Shown piece by piece: positions 19,566 through 28,511 of a stretch of 58,218 nt of DNA. Position 1 is the first letter of the stretch. The number at the start of each line of letters is the position of its first letter. A model generated the notes under the pieces. That model saw only the letters and a list, made by a program, of their open reading frames with translations. It ran no database searches and was not told the origin of the DNA. The DNA lies in contig NZ_CYIG01000021.1 in the NCBI RefSeq assembly GCF_001298675.1, forward strand, positions 1 through 58,218, written 5' to 3'. The DNA comes from Paenacidovorax caeni. GTDB lineage: Bacteria; Pseudomonadota; Gammaproteobacteria; Burkholderiales; Burkholderiaceae_C. The position numbers were made by a program, and so were the translations under genes.

Positions 19566-19880
19566 GGCAAAGGTGTTCTTATTGTGGATAGGAGGAACGG
19601 ACAAGGCGCTGGATTGTAGCTTTTCAAGAACTTATCCACAAACCACGGCGGCCCATTTTGCAGAACGAAGGCGTTGTAGGGGTATTGCAATACAGAGATG
19701 ACGCTGCGACAATCGCGGGTTTCCCTGAATGTGTTCAGGGTGATATGACCCGGCCATCGTTTTTGCGCCTGGCGGGCCGTGCGGCTGAACAAGCCACGCA
19801 GGCTGCCCGGCGCCCGATGAAATACACCGCCAGGGCGGCGCCGGGGCCGGCCAGGAACTGAACCCTCAAGGAACCACACC
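19566..19880. other. oriC: Probable replication origin (oriC) between dnaA and rpmH
   Basis: The 315-bp gap lies between divergent dnaA and rpmH, the usual oriC position in this group. It holds a perfect DnaA box TTATCCACA (19632-19640) and an inverted one-mismatch box TGTGGATAG (19583-19591). Only two clear boxes are visible, so the functional origin may include other sites or lie elsewhere nearby. Genes on each side point away from this gap. Confidence 0.65.
19685..19713 (+). promoter_or_regulatory. Candidate rpmH promoter
   Basis: TTGCAA (19685-19690), a 17-bp spacer and GACAAT (19708-19713) form a plausible sigma-70 promoter pointing to rpmH, about 170 bp upstream of its start. Confidence 0.4.
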
Positions 19881-20015
19881 ATGAAACGTACTTACCAACC
19901 TTCCAAGACCCGCCGCGCCCGCACCCACGGTTTCCTGGTGCGCATGAAGACCCGCGGCGGCCGCGCCGTCATCAACGCGCGCCGCGCCAAGGGCCGCAAG
20001 CGCCTGGCCGTCTAA
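19881..20015 (+). CDS. rpmH: 50S ribosomal protein L34
   Basis: The 44-residue product [20 protein letters not shown]... ending KGRKRLAV is an unmistakable L34, a basic protein of the large ribosomal subunit. AAGGAA precedes the ATG. It is the first gene of rpmH-rnpA-yidD-yidC-mnmE. Confidence 0.97.
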   Translation: MKRTYQPSKTRRARTHGFLVRMKTRGGRAVINARRAKGRKRLAV

Positions 20016-20070
20016 TGGCCGCGCAGCCCGGCGGCTTGCCGCCGGGGTTGCTCCCAGTGCAGCACTTGCC

Positions 20071-20511
20071 ATGCACAGGCTGAAGACGCGCGCACAGTTC
20101 CAGGCCGCCATGGCCGGGGGCGTGGTTTCCCGCACAGCGCATTTCGCCTTGCACCGCTTGGTGCTGCAGGCTGCCGCAAGCGCAGCCGCGCAACCACCAG
20201 GGCCCGGCACCTTGCCTGCAGAGCAAGGGCCGCAGGCCCTGTTTGCCGTTCCCGGCGTGTGGATGGGTGCCATGGCACCCAAGCGCTGGGCGCGCCGCGC
20301 GGTTACGCGCAACGCCATCAAGCGCCAGGTCTATGCCCTGGGTACAGCGCTGGAGCCGCGACTGCCGCCTGCGGCTTTCGTGGTGCGCCTGCGCGCCGGG
20401 TTTGACCGGCGGCAGTTTCCCAGCGCCTGGTCCGACCCACTGCGCCAGGCCGTGCGCGCCGAGCTGCAGCAGCTGCTGGCGCGTGTGGCCCACCCGGAGG
20501 CACTGGCATGA
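20071..20511 (+). CDS. rnpA: Ribonuclease P protein component
   Basis: The 146-residue product has the RNase P protein signature KRWARRAVTRNAIKRQVY (the RNR-type basic helix) at about residues 71-88 and the early aromatic FALHRL stretch. It is the protein cofactor of the RNA enzyme that removes 5' leaders from tRNA precursors. An Ala/Pro-rich insertion at about 35-55 is longer than in E. coli but common in this group. Its stop overlaps the yidD start (ATGA). Confidence 0.93.
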   Translation: MHRLKTRAQFQAAMAGGVVSRTAHFALHRLVLQAAASAAAQPPGPGTLPAEQGPQALFAVPGVWMGAMAPKRWARRAVTRNAIKRQVYALGTALEPRLPPAAFVVRLRAGFDRRQFPSAWSDPLRQAVRAELQQLLARVAHPEALA

Positions 20512-20798
20512 TGCAGTCCCTGCTGATCGGGCTGGTGCGTGGCTACCGCCTGCTGCTCAGCCCCTGGCTCGGGTCGGCCTGCCGCTTCGAGCCCACGTGC
20601 TCGCAGTATTCGCTGCAGGCGCTGCAGCAGCATGGCGCGGCCGCGGGCAGCTATCTCACGCTGCGGCGCCTGGTGCGCTGCCATCCCTGGTGCGATGGGG
20701 GCCATGATCCCGTGCCGCAGGAGCCGCCCCGGCTGTTCTCGCGCTGGGTCACGACACCGCCCCCCCAACAACCTTCATCTGCAAAGAAGTCTTCATGA
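20508..20798 (+). CDS. yidD: Membrane protein insertion efficiency factor YidD
   Basis: The 96-residue product shows the conserved block YRLLLSPWLGSACRFEPTCS and the Cys-rich RRLVRCHPWCDGGHDPVP. YidD assists YidC-dependent insertion at the inner membrane. It overlaps rnpA at its start and yidC at its end by 4 nt each, indicating translational coupling. Confidence 0.95.
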   Translation: MMQSLLIGLVRGYRLLLSPWLGSACRFEPTCSQYSLQALQQHGAAAGSYLTLRRLVRCHPWCDGGHDPVPQEPPRLFSRWVTTPPPQQPSSAKKSS

Positions 20799-22483
20799 AC
20801 GACATTCGCCGCACCATCCTGTGGGTGATTTTTGGCTTTTCCATGGTTTTGCTGTGGGACAAATGGCAGGTGCACAACGGCCACAAGGCCACTTTCTTCC
20901 CGTCGCCCACAGCCGTAACGGCCAGCGCGCCCGAGGGTGGCGCCTCTGCGGCGCAGCCAGCGGCCCGCGCCAGCACCCCGGCGGCCGCGCCCGCAGGTGC
21001 GGCCCAGGTGCCCGGTGGTGAGGCGCCCGCGCCCGTGGCACGCGAGCGTGTCACGGTCACCTCTGACGTGCTGCGCCTGGAGTTCGACGGCCAGGGTGGT
21101 TCGCTGGTGCACGGTGAGCTGCTCAAGTACCCGGCGATGGAAGACAAGGCCAAGCCCTTCGTACTGTTCGACGACAGTGCCAGCCGCGTGTACCAGGCCC
21201 AGACTGGCCTGATCGGCGGCGCCTTCCCGACGCACAAGACGACCATGGCACTGGTGCCCGGCCCACGTGAACTCAAGGACGGCGAAGACACCCTGCAGGT
21301 GCGCTTCGAGTCGCCCGACCTGGGCGGCGTGAAGCTGGCCAAGACCTGGACCCTCAAGCGCGGCGCCTACGACATCGCCGTGAAGCACGAGGTGGTGAAC
21401 ACGGGCACGGCCACCGTGTCACCGCAGCTGTACCTGCAGCTGGTGCGCGACGGCAACAAGCCTGCGGGCGAGTCGTCGTTCTACTCCACCTTCACCGGCC
21501 CCGCGGTCTACACCGAGGCCAAGAAGTACCAGAAGGTCGAGTTCAAGGACATCGAGAACGGCAAGGTCGACATCGAGAAGTCGGCCAGCAACGGCTACGC
21601 CGCCATGGTGCAGCACTACTTCGCCTCGGCCTGGCTGCTGGCCGACGGGGTGCAGCGCGACCTGTTCATGCGCAAGGTGGACACCAACCTGTACGCGGTG
21701 GGCATGATCACCAGCGTCGGCGAGATCGCCCCGGGCCAGGCCAAGGCGGTCGATGCGCGCCTGTTCGCCGGCCCGCAGGTGGAGAAGACGCTGGAGAGCC
21801 TGACCCCCGGCCTGGAGCTGGTGAAGGACTACGGCATGTTCACCATCCTGTCCAAGCCGCTGTACTGGCTGCTGGACAAGATCCACGGCGTGCTGGGCAA
21901 CTGGGGCTGGTCCATCATCGGCCTGGTGCTGCTGCTGAAGATCGCCTTCTACTGGCTCAACGCCAAGGCCTACGCCAGCATGGCCAAGATGAAGGCCATC
22001 AACCCGAAGATCATGGAGATGCGCGAGCGCCTCAAGGACAAGCCGCAACAGATGCAGCAGGAGATGATGCGCATCTACCGCGAGGAAAAGGTCAACCCGA
22101 TGGGCGGCTGCTTCCCCATCATGATCCAGATCCCGGTGTTCATTGCCCTGTACTGGGTGCTGCTGTCCAGCGTGGAGATCCGCAACGCCCCCTGGCTGGG
22201 CTGGATCCATGACCTCTCGTCGCCTGATCCGTTCTTCATCCTGCCGCTGCTGATGACGGCCAGCTCGCTGCTGCAGACGGCGCTGAACCCGGCGCCGCCC
22301 GACCCGATGCAGGCAAAGATGATGTGGATCATGCCGCTGATGTTCAGCGTGATGTTCTTCTTCTTCCCGGCCGGCCTGGTGCTGTACTGGCTGACGAACA
22401 ACATCCTGTCCATTGCCCAGCAGTGGATCATCAACAAGCGCATGGGCGTGCCGCCGCAGTTCAACCTGCCAAAGTTCCGCTGA
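20795..22483 (+). CDS. yidC: Membrane protein insertase YidC
   Basis: The 562-residue product has an N-terminal helix (ILWVIFGFSMVLLWDKW), a ~300-residue periplasmic beta-sandwich domain and the conserved five-helix insertase core (GNWGWSIIGLVLLLKIAFY, NPMGGCFPIMIQIPVFIALY, MWIMPLMFSVMFFFFPAGLV). It inserts and folds inner-membrane proteins alone or with SecYEG. ATG 20795 overlaps the yidD stop. A strong terminator follows. Confidence 0.96.
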   Translation: MNDIRRTILWVIFGFSMVLLWDKWQVHNGHKATFFPSPTAVTASAPEGGASAAQPAARASTPAAAPAGAAQVPGGEAPAPVARERVTVTSDVLRLEFDGQGGSLVHGELLKYPAMEDKAKPFVLFDDSASRVYQAQTGLIGGAFPTHKTTMALVPGPRELKDGEDTLQVRFESPDLGGVKLAKTWTLKRGAYDIAVKHEVVNTGTATVSPQLYLQLVRDGNKPAGESSFYSTFTGPAVYTEAKKYQKVEFKDIENGKVDIEKSASNGYAAMVQHYFASAWLLADGVQRDLFMRKVDTNLYAVGMITSVGEIAPGQAKAVDARLFAGPQVEKTLESLTPGLELVKDYGMFTILSKPLYWLLDKIHGVLGNWGWSIIGLVLLLKIAFYWLNAKAYASMAKMKAINPKIMEMRERLKDKPQQMQQEMMRIYREEKVNPMGGCFPIMIQIPVFIALYWVLLSSVEIRNAPWLGWIHDLSSPDPFFILPLLMTASSLLQTALNPAPPDPMQAKMMWIMPLMFSVMFFFFPAGLVLYWLTNNILSIAQQWIINKRMGVPPQFNLPKFR

Positions 22484-22501
22484 CCCGCTCCTGCATGCAC
22501 G

Positions 22502-22536
22502 CAACGGCCGCTGACTTCAGCGGCCGTTGTCGTTTT
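22502..22536 (+). terminator. Intrinsic terminator after yidC
   Basis: A perfect 12-bp stem CAACGGCCGCTG / CAGCGGCCGTTG with a 4-base loop is followed by TCGTTTT. It ends the rpmH-yidC transcript. Confidence 0.85.
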
Positions 22537-22581
22537 GGGTACCATGGCCGCTTGGTAACGCAACCCGAAAGGAGTCGGCAG

Positions 22582-24168
22582 ATGATTCAGCGCAAGACCT
22601 TGAAACTGGGCATGGTAGGGGCGGCGGTATGCCTGTGCCTCGGCAGCGCGGGCGCAGCCACGCTGCGCTGGGCGGGCGCCAACGACATCCTCACGGTGGA
22701 CCCGCACGCACAGAACCACCAGACCACGCACGCCTTCCTGCAGCAGGTGTACGAGAGCCTGGTGCGCTACGACGCCACGTACCAGATCGAACCCGCGCTG
22801 GCCACGCAGTGGACGCAAGTCTCGCCCACGCAGGTGCGCTTTTCGCTGCGCAAGGGCGTCAAGTTCCACGATGGCGCGCCGTTCACCGCCGACGACGTGG
22901 TGTTCTCGCTCACGCGCGCCATGACACCGCCGTCGAACATGACGTCCGCGGTCCAGAGCCTCAAGGAAGTCAAGAAGGTGGACGACTTCACCGTGGATCT
23001 GATCCTCAAAGGCCCGAACCCCATCCTGCTGCGCGAACTGACCGAGGCGCGCATCATGAACAAAGCCTGGGCGGAGAAACACAACGCCACCAAGTCGCAG
23101 GACTACGCCGCCAAGGAAGAGAACTACGCCTCGCGCAACGCCAACGGCACCGGCCCCTTCGTCATGGAAAGCTGGCAGCCTGACGTGAAGGTCACGCTCA
23201 AGAAGAACACGAACTGGTGGGACAAGCCCCGTGGCAACATCGACGAAGTGGTGTTCACCCCCATCAAGTCGGCCGCCACGCGCTCGGCCGCGCTGATCTC
23301 GGGGCAGGTGGACTTCGTTGTCGATCCGCCGCCGCAGGATCTGGCGCGCATGAAGGCCAATGCCGACCTGAAGCTGGTCGAAGGCGCCGAGAACCGCACC
23401 ATCTACCTGGGCCTGGACCAGTTCCGCGACGAACTGCCCGGCGCCGGCACGCCCGGCAAAAACCCGCTCAAGGACCAGCGCGTACGCCAGGCGCTGTACC
23501 AGGCCATCGACTCCGCCGGCCTGCACAGCCGCACCATGCGCAACCTGTCGGTCCCCGCGGGCACCATGGTCGCCCCCATGGTGCACGGCTGGAGCAAGGC
23601 GCTGGACGAGCGCGCCGCAAAGTACGACGTCGAGGCCGCCAAGAAGCTGCTGGCCGACGCAGGCTATCCGCAAGGCTTCGCGCTCAAGCTCGACTGCCCC
23701 AACGACCGCTACGTGAACGATGAAGCCATCTGCCAGGCGGTCACCGCCATGTGGACGCGCATCGGCGTCAAGACCACGCTGCAGGCCGCACCCATGGCGC
23801 AGTTCGTCACCCGCGTGATGAACAACGACGTCAGCGCCTACCTGTTCGGCTGGGGCGTGGCCACGTTCGACGCGCTGTACTCGCTCGAAGCCCTGATGGC
23901 CACCAAGGACGGCAAAACCTCGGCCGGCAACTACAACGGCGGCCGTTTCAGCGACGCCACCCTGGACGGCATGATCGGCCAGATCAAGGTCGAGATGGAC
24001 GCCGCCAAGCGCGACGCGCTGCTCGCGCAGGCGCTGCAGCGGGTCAAGGACGGGTACTACTACATCCCGCTGCACCACCAAATCCGCCCCTGGGCCATGC
24101 GCAAGAACGTGGAAACCCCGCACCGCGCGGACGACCGCCCCATGCCCACCTGGACCACCATCAAGTAA
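22582..24168 (+). CDS. Family 5 solute-binding protein of an ABC transporter (orphan)
   Basis: The 528-residue product begins with a Sec signal peptide (cleavage near SAGAA/TLRW). It has the family 5 (oligopeptide/dipeptide/nickel) fold signatures QVYESLVRYD, LRKGVKFHDGAPFTADDVVFS, NGTGPFVMESW and RVRQALYQAID. The mature protein would bind peptides or a similar solute in the periplasm and deliver it to an ABC permease. No permease or ATPase genes are nearby, so it must work with distant partners. ATG 22582 has AAAGGAG upstream. The gene separates yidC from mnmE, which are adjacent in many relatives. Confidence 0.85.
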   Translation: MIQRKTLKLGMVGAAVCLCLGSAGAATLRWAGANDILTVDPHAQNHQTTHAFLQQVYESLVRYDATYQIEPALATQWTQVSPTQVRFSLRKGVKFHDGAPFTADDVVFSLTRAMTPPSNMTSAVQSLKEVKKVDDFTVDLILKGPNPILLRELTEARIMNKAWAEKHNATKSQDYAAKEENYASRNANGTGPFVMESWQPDVKVTLKKNTNWWDKPRGNIDEVVFTPIKSAATRSAALISGQVDFVVDPPPQDLARMKANADLKLVEGAENRTIYLGLDQFRDELPGAGTPGKNPLKDQRVRQALYQAIDSAGLHSRTMRNLSVPAGTMVAPMVHGWSKALDERAAKYDVEAAKKLLADAGYPQGFALKLDCPNDRYVNDEAICQAVTAMWTRIGVKTTLQAAPMAQFVTRVMNNDVSAYLFGWGVATFDALYSLEALMATKDGKTSAGNYNGGRFSDATLDGMIGQIKVEMDAAKRDALLAQALQRVKDGYYYIPLHHQIRPWAMRKNVETPHRADDRPMPTWTTIK

Positions 24169-24173
24169 AAACG

Positions 24174-24266
24174 ATAGCTGCTAGCGCTTTCCAGATAAGG
24201 ATTTCAGGCACTTTTTGCCATGAAATGCTTGTTTGGCAAGCGCTAGCAGCTTCATTTTCAATAGCA
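24174..24266. repeat. Long-loop copy of the palindromic repeat
   Basis: Arms GATAGCTGCTAGCGCTT (24174-24190) and AAGCGCTAGCAGCTT (24238-24252) are separated by ~48 bases instead of 5-10. The extra loop (GGATTTCAGGCACTTTTTGCC) may be an insertion into an ordinary copy. Confidence 0.75.
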
Positions 24267-24277
24267 CAATACCGCCC

Positions 24278-25705
24278 ATGCTCGCCCGCCACCACGACCC
24301 GATCGCCGCCATCGCCACCGCGCCAGGGCGCGGCGCCGTGGGCATCGTGCGCGTTTCGGGCCACGGGCTCGCGCCTTTCGTGCAGGCGCTGCTGGGCCGC
24401 GCGCTGCGCCCGCGCGAGGCGCACTACCTGCCCTTCCCCGACGCCCAGGGCCAGCCCATCGACCGGGGGCTGGCCCTGTTCTTTCCCGCACCGCACAGCT
24501 ATACCGGCGAGGACGTGCTGGAGCTGCAGGCGCACGGCGGCCCGGTGGTGCTGCAGCTGCTGCTGGCGCGCTGCCTGGAGGCGGCCCAGGGCACTGCAGG
24601 CGCTGCGGGGACCGCAGCCAGCGTGCTGCCACACCTGCGTCTGGCCGCACCGGGCGAATTCACCGAGCGCGCCTTCCTCAACGGCAAGATCGACCTGGCG
24701 CAGGCCGAGGCCATTGCCGACCTGATCGACGCCTCCACGGCCGCCGCCGCGCGCAGCGCAGGCCGCTCGCTCTCGGGCGCGTTTTCCGAGGAAATCCACG
24801 GCCTGCGCGACGCACTCGTGCATCTGCGCATGCTGGTCGAAGCCACGCTCGATTTTCCGGAAGAAGAAATCGACTTCCTGCGCAAGGCCGACGCGCGCGG
24901 GCAGCTCTCAAAATTGCAGCACATGCTGGCCACCGTGATGCAGCGCGCGCAACAGGGCGCGCTGCTGCGCGAAGGCATCAAGGCCGTGATCGCGGGCCAG
25001 CCCAACGCTGGCAAAAGCTCGCTGCTGAACGCCTTGGCGGGTGCCGAGCTGGCCATCGTCACGCCGATTGCCGGCACCACGCGCGACAAGGTGCAGCAAA
25101 CCATCCAGATCGAAGGCGTACCGCTGCACGTGATCGACACCGCTGGCCTGCGCGACAGCAGCGACGAAGTGGAAAAAATCGGCATCGCGCGCGCCTGGGA
25201 GGAAATCGCTGCCGCCGACGCCGTGCTGTTCCTGCACGACCTGACGCGCCAAAACCAGCCCGACTACGTGGCCGCCGACGCCGCCATCGCCCACACCCTG
25301 GCCGAGCGCCTGCCGCCGGGCGTGCCGGTGATCGACGTGTGGAACAAGACCGATGCCGCGCCCGGCGTGCAGCCGGGCAGTGCCCCGGGCCACGAGGCGG
25401 TGCGCCTGTCCGCGCGCACGGGCGAAGGCCTGGACACGCTGCGCCACCTGCTGCTGGAGGCCGCGGGCTGGCAGCCGGCGGCCGAGGGCCTCTACATCGC
25501 GCGCGCGCGCCACACCGAGGCGCTGCGCGCCGTCGATGCACATTTGATGGAGGCCGCCGCGCAGCTCGAAAGCAGCGGCCCGGCGCTCGACCTGCTGGCC
25601 GAGGAACTGCGCCTGGCGCAGAACGCGCTGGGCGCCATCACCGGGGAATTTGGCGCCGACGACCTGCTGGGCGTGATCTTTTCCAGCTTCTGCATCGGCA
25701 AGTGA
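24278..25705 (+). CDS. mnmE: tRNA modification GTPase MnmE
   Basis: The 475-residue product has an N-terminal folate-binding domain ([27 protein letters not shown]), a helical domain, an inserted G domain (G1 [11 protein letters not shown]2/G3 GTTRD and DTAGLRD, G4 NKTD) and the C-terminal CIGK motif with the catalytic Cys (FCIGK). With MnmG it modifies the wobble uridine of certain tRNAs. ATG 24278 follows the repeat by 11 bp. The gene is probably transcribed with the origin-side ribosomal cluster or from its own promoter in the repeat region. Confidence 0.96.
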   Translation: MLARHHDPIAAIATAPGRGAVGIVRVSGHGLAPFVQALLGRALRPREAHYLPFPDAQGQPIDRGLALFFPAPHSYTGEDVLELQAHGGPVVLQLLLARCLEAAQGTAGAAGTAASVLPHLRLAAPGEFTERAFLNGKIDLAQAEAIADLIDASTAAAARSAGRSLSGAFSEEIHGLRDALVHLRMLVEATLDFPEEEIDFLRKADARGQLSKLQHMLATVMQRAQQGALLREGIKAVIAGQPNAGKSSLLNALAGAELAIVTPIAGTTRDKVQQTIQIEGVPLHVIDTAGLRDSSDEVEKIGIARAWEEIAAADAVLFLHDLTRQNQPDYVAADAAIAHTLAERLPPGVPVIDVWNKTDAAPGVQPGSAPGHEAVRLSARTGEGLDTLRHLLLEAAGWQPAAEGLYIARARHTEALRAVDAHLMEAAAQLESSGPALDLLAEELRLAQNALGAITGEFGADDLLGVIFSSFCIGK

Positions 25706-25733
25706 AAGCGCGTGTGGACGCGCTACCGCGCGC

Positions 25734-26270
25734 TCAGCGCACCGTGTAGTTCACCTGGAACATCAGGCCCGCGTTGCCCAGCACGTTGAGCTGCGCCCCC
25801 CAGTTCGGCGTGACTTGGTAGCCGATGGCGGGAATTGCCGTGATGCCCCAGCCGCTCTTATGGTTCAGCGGAATCTTCTTTTCGTACGGCTCCTTGTAGC
25901 CGTGGATGATGCCCCCGGTGATCTTGGCGTAGAACTTGGGCATGCTGTCGAACGGCCGGAACTGCCAGCCGTAGTAGGCGTACTGCGTGAACTGCCCGAA
26001 CGAGTTGCTGAAAATCGCCAGACCGGCGATGTGGCGCTCGTCCAGCGCCTTTTCCGCCTGCAGCAGCCACACGTAGGAGTGCTTCTGGTCGTCGGGCTCC
26101 CAATCGTTCTCTTTCTTGGCATCGGAGTAATGCAGGGTGTAGGGCGAGTAGCCAAAGGTCCAGCCGGACAGGCGCGACGGTGCCTCGCTGGCGGTTTCGG
26201 CGCCTGCGCCGGCACAAGCCAGCAGACAGGCCAGGGCCACAGGCCAAGGCTTGGGCAAAGCGATCGACAT
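25734..26270 (-). CDS. Small exported beta-rich protein, unknown function
   Basis: The 178-residue product starts at ATG 26268-26270 with a signal peptide (MSIALPKPWPVALACLLACA, cleavage near AGA/ETAS). The mature part is rich in aromatic and alternating hydrophobic residues (LSGWTFGYSPYTLHYSD, YAYYGWQFRPFD, GWGITAIPAIGYQVTPNWG) and ends FQVNYTVR, consistent with an outer-membrane beta-barrel of about eight strands. Proteins of this type are common in Comamonadaceae and are sometimes labelled with transporter names on weak grounds; I do not assign a function. The open frame runs upstream of this start only as an antisense shadow. It is convergent with mnmE. Confidence 0.65.
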   Translation of the reverse strand: MSIALPKPWPVALACLLACAGAGAETASEAPSRLSGWTFGYSPYTLHYSDAKKENDWEPDDQKHSYVWLLQAEKALDERHIAGLAIFSNSFGQFTQYAYYGWQFRPFDSMPKFYAKITGGIIHGYKEPYEKKIPLNHKSGWGITAIPAIGYQVTPNWGAQLNVLGNAGLMFQVNYTVR

Positions 26271-26396
26271 GGTGTGGGGAATAGGGAAGTAAGTGAAATG
26301 CCGCGCGATTGTGTCTGTAACGTGTGACATTGCAGGTGTAATGGCTGGTAAGCAACACTTGTGCCGCGCCCGCAACGGGGTTAGCTTCGACACCCT

Positions 26397-26891
26397 ATGA
26401 ACGCCATTGCCCACGCCGCCCCCCAGTACGACCTGCAGGGCCTGATCGGCGCCATCGCCCAGGCCCACGCCGAGGACAGCCTGAGCCCCAACATGCTCAC
26501 CCCGGCCCAATGGGAGACTCTGGCGCCTTATCTGCAGCCCTGTGTGCTCGCCGCCAGCCAGGTGCTGTTCAGCCAGGGGACGAACGACCGCACGCTCTAC
26601 CTCATCGAAAGCGGCAGCCTCAGCGTTCACTACGAAGACGAGAAGGCACGCCTGCGTCTGGCGCTCGTGGCCGCGGGGTCGGTGGTGGGCGAAGGGGCTT
26701 TCTTCTCCATGCGCCCGCGCAGCGCCACGGTGCAGGCCGCAGCGCCGTGCAAGCTGTGGGGGCTGTCGGCGCTGCGGTTCACCGAGCTGTCCAACCGCCA
26801 GCCGGCCATCGCGCTGGGTGTCGCCATGGGCGCTGGCGCGGTGCTGGCCAAGCGCTTGGGCAACCGCCGCAGGCGCGTCGCAGCCACCTGA
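26397..26891 (+). CDS. Small cyclic nucleotide-binding domain protein
   Basis: The 164-residue product has a single cNMP-binding fold: LFSQGTNDRTLYLIESGSLSV, then AAGSVVGEGAFFSMRPRSATV as the phosphate-binding-cassette region. There is no HTH; the C-terminus is basic (KRLGNRRRRV). It is a second stand-alone CNB protein in the window, not closely related to the one at 1478. The start ATG lies ~127 bp from the divergent exported-protein gene. Partner and ligand are unknown. Confidence 0.75.
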   Translation: MNAIAHAAPQYDLQGLIGAIAQAHAEDSLSPNMLTPAQWETLAPYLQPCVLAASQVLFSQGTNDRTLYLIESGSLSVHYEDEKARLRLALVAAGSVVGEGAFFSMRPRSATVQAAAPCKLWGLSALRFTELSNRQPAIALGVAMGAGAVLAKRLGNRRRRVAAT

Positions 26892-26976
26892 CCACGCACC
26901 GTACCAGGCGCCGCACCGCTGGGGGCTCAGGGTACACTCGGTCACATTTCGTTCGTGTATCCGCTGAAGGGAAGGC

Positions 26977-27843
26977 ATGTCACTGTTCAGTTGGTTTTCT
27001 CGCAAGCCCTCACCACCCAAACCCCATCCAGCCGGTGAAGCCCAAGGCGTGCTCGGCGCGGATGCCACCGTCCCCCTGGTGCCCGGGCGGCAAGTGCCGC
27101 CGCCCAACCCGGCCGCGAACCGCAAGAACGAACGCATAGAGCGCCGCGAATTGCTGTACCTCGTGGTGCGCGACGCCATGGTACGCGCCAGCGTCCTGTC
27201 CAGCAGCTACAAATTCAAAGTGCTGTCGCTGGACCAGCACGGCCGCCAGTTCCTGGTGATGATCGACCTGGCGCGCGAGTATGGCGGCGATACAGCGCGC
27301 CTGGCGGAAATCGAAGCGCTGATCGCACAGACCGCCAAAGCGCGCTTCGACATCCTGGTCACGGCCGTGTACTGGCGCACCAACGAGCACGTCGCCCTCG
27401 GCCAGCCGCTCAAGAGCGGCACGCCCGGCGCCCTTGGGCATGCACATGCCCCCGACACGCCCGCCCCTGCGCCCACGCTGACACCCCGCCCACCGCGCCG
27501 GCCGGCGCCGCTGGTACCGCCCGCGCCGCCAGAGCCTCTGCTGCCCGTCATCGGCGCCGAGCCACTGGTGCCGCCGGCTGCGCCCAGCACGCCGCTGCTG
27601 TCGCCGCGCACCGGTGCGCGCTACGAACCCATTGAGGCCGACGAAGTGGCCGCTTTCAAGCGTGCCCTGACCGAGGCTGCAGCCACGGGCCCTGCCGTGG
27701 CGCCCGCGCCCACGGGGGTTTCGGTGCGCTCTGGCCCCCGCCTGGCGCCGTCCGCATCGACAGGCTTCGAGGACACCGAAATGCCCGACGACAACGGGCC
27801 ATCGTCCGACCTCAGCCGCACCCAATACGGCGACCTGCACTGA
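26977..27843 (+). CDS. Hypothetical protein, conserved N-terminal domain with Pro-rich linker
   Basis: The 288-residue product is cytoplasmic by sequence. Residues ~45-130 form a compact domain (RIERRELLYLVVRDAMVRASVLSSSYKFKVLSLDQHGRQFLVMID). A long Pro/Ala-rich linker follows, then a short acidic end (YEPIEADEVAAFKRALTEAA ... DTEMPDD). GAAGGGAAGGC precedes the ATG. I do not recognise the family. It lies convergent to apt and downstream of the CNB gene with its own space for a promoter. Confidence 0.65.
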   Translation: MSLFSWFSRKPSPPKPHPAGEAQGVLGADATVPLVPGRQVPPPNPAANRKNERIERRELLYLVVRDAMVRASVLSSSYKFKVLSLDQHGRQFLVMIDLAREYGGDTARLAEIEALIAQTAKARFDILVTAVYWRTNEHVALGQPLKSGTPGALGHAHAPDTPAPAPTLTPRPPRRPAPLVPPAPPEPLLPVIGAEPLVPPAAPSTPLLSPRTGARYEPIEADEVAAFKRALTEAAATGPAVAPAPTGVSVRSGPRLAPSASTGFEDTEMPDDNGPSSDLSRTQYGDLH

Positions 27844-27854
27844 CCCGCCGGGCG

Positions 27855-28409
27855 TCAGTGCCCGGCAAAATCGACCAGCGTGAACAGGGCCAGCCCGCTG
27901 TCCTTCAAGCGCTGTGAACCGCCGAGTTCCGGCAGATCGACGATGGAGGCGCCCTCGGTCACCTGGGCGCCGAGTTTTTCCAGCAGCTTTTTGCCGGCCA
28001 TCATGGTGCCGCCCGTGGCAATCAGGTCATCGATCAGCAACACGCGGTCGCCGGGACGCACGGCATCGGTATGCAGTTCCACGGTGGCGCTGCCGTATTC
28101 CAGCTCGTAGGTTTCCTGCACCGTGGTAAACGGCAGCTTGCCCTTCTTGCGGATCGGCACGAAGCCCACGCCCAGCTCATAGGCCACGACCGAGCCGAGA
28201 ATGAAGCCGCGTGCATCCAGACCCGCCACCACGTCGGGACGCATCCCTCGGCCCATGTAGCGGTGCACGAAGGCGTCGATCAACACCCGAAACACCTGCG
28301 GGTCCTGCAGCAGCGGCGTGATGTCGCGGAACTGCACGCCCGGCGCGGGCCAGTCGGGCACGGTGCGGATATGCTGGCGCAGGTATTCAGAAACGCTCAA
28401 GGGCTGCAT
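27855..28409 (-). CDS. apt: Adenine phosphoribosyltransferase
   Basis: The 184-residue product carries the PRPP-binding motif [14 protein letters not shown], the APRT N-terminal features ([20 protein letters not shown]) and the ARGFILG loop. It salvages adenine to AMP with PRPP. ATG 28407-28409 ([14 protein letters not shown]) is chosen; longer frames upstream are antisense to the neighbouring GGDEF-EAL gene. A GC hairpin (27847-27866) spans the stop but lacks a U-run. Confidence 0.93.
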   Translation of the reverse strand: MQPLSVSEYLRQHIRTVPDWPAPGVQFRDITPLLQDPQVFRVLIDAFVHRYMGRGMRPDVVAGLDARGFILGSVVAYELGVGFVPIRKKGKLPFTTVQETYELEYGSATVELHTDAVRPGDRVLLIDDLIATGGTMMAGKKLLEKLGAQVTEGASIVDLPELGGSQRLKDSGLALFTLVDFAGH

Positions 28410-28511
28410 GGGGCGCGGGGTGGTAGCTGTCACGGGCCGCCAGTGTAACCACCCCATAATCTGCGCTACAGCGGCCACATGCGCTGGATTCTTGCCCCCC
28501 CTTGGAGACCC

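Noticed and set aside
27847-27866. GC hairpin at the apt stop as a terminator
   Set aside because: No U-run follows in either direction, so termination is not supported.
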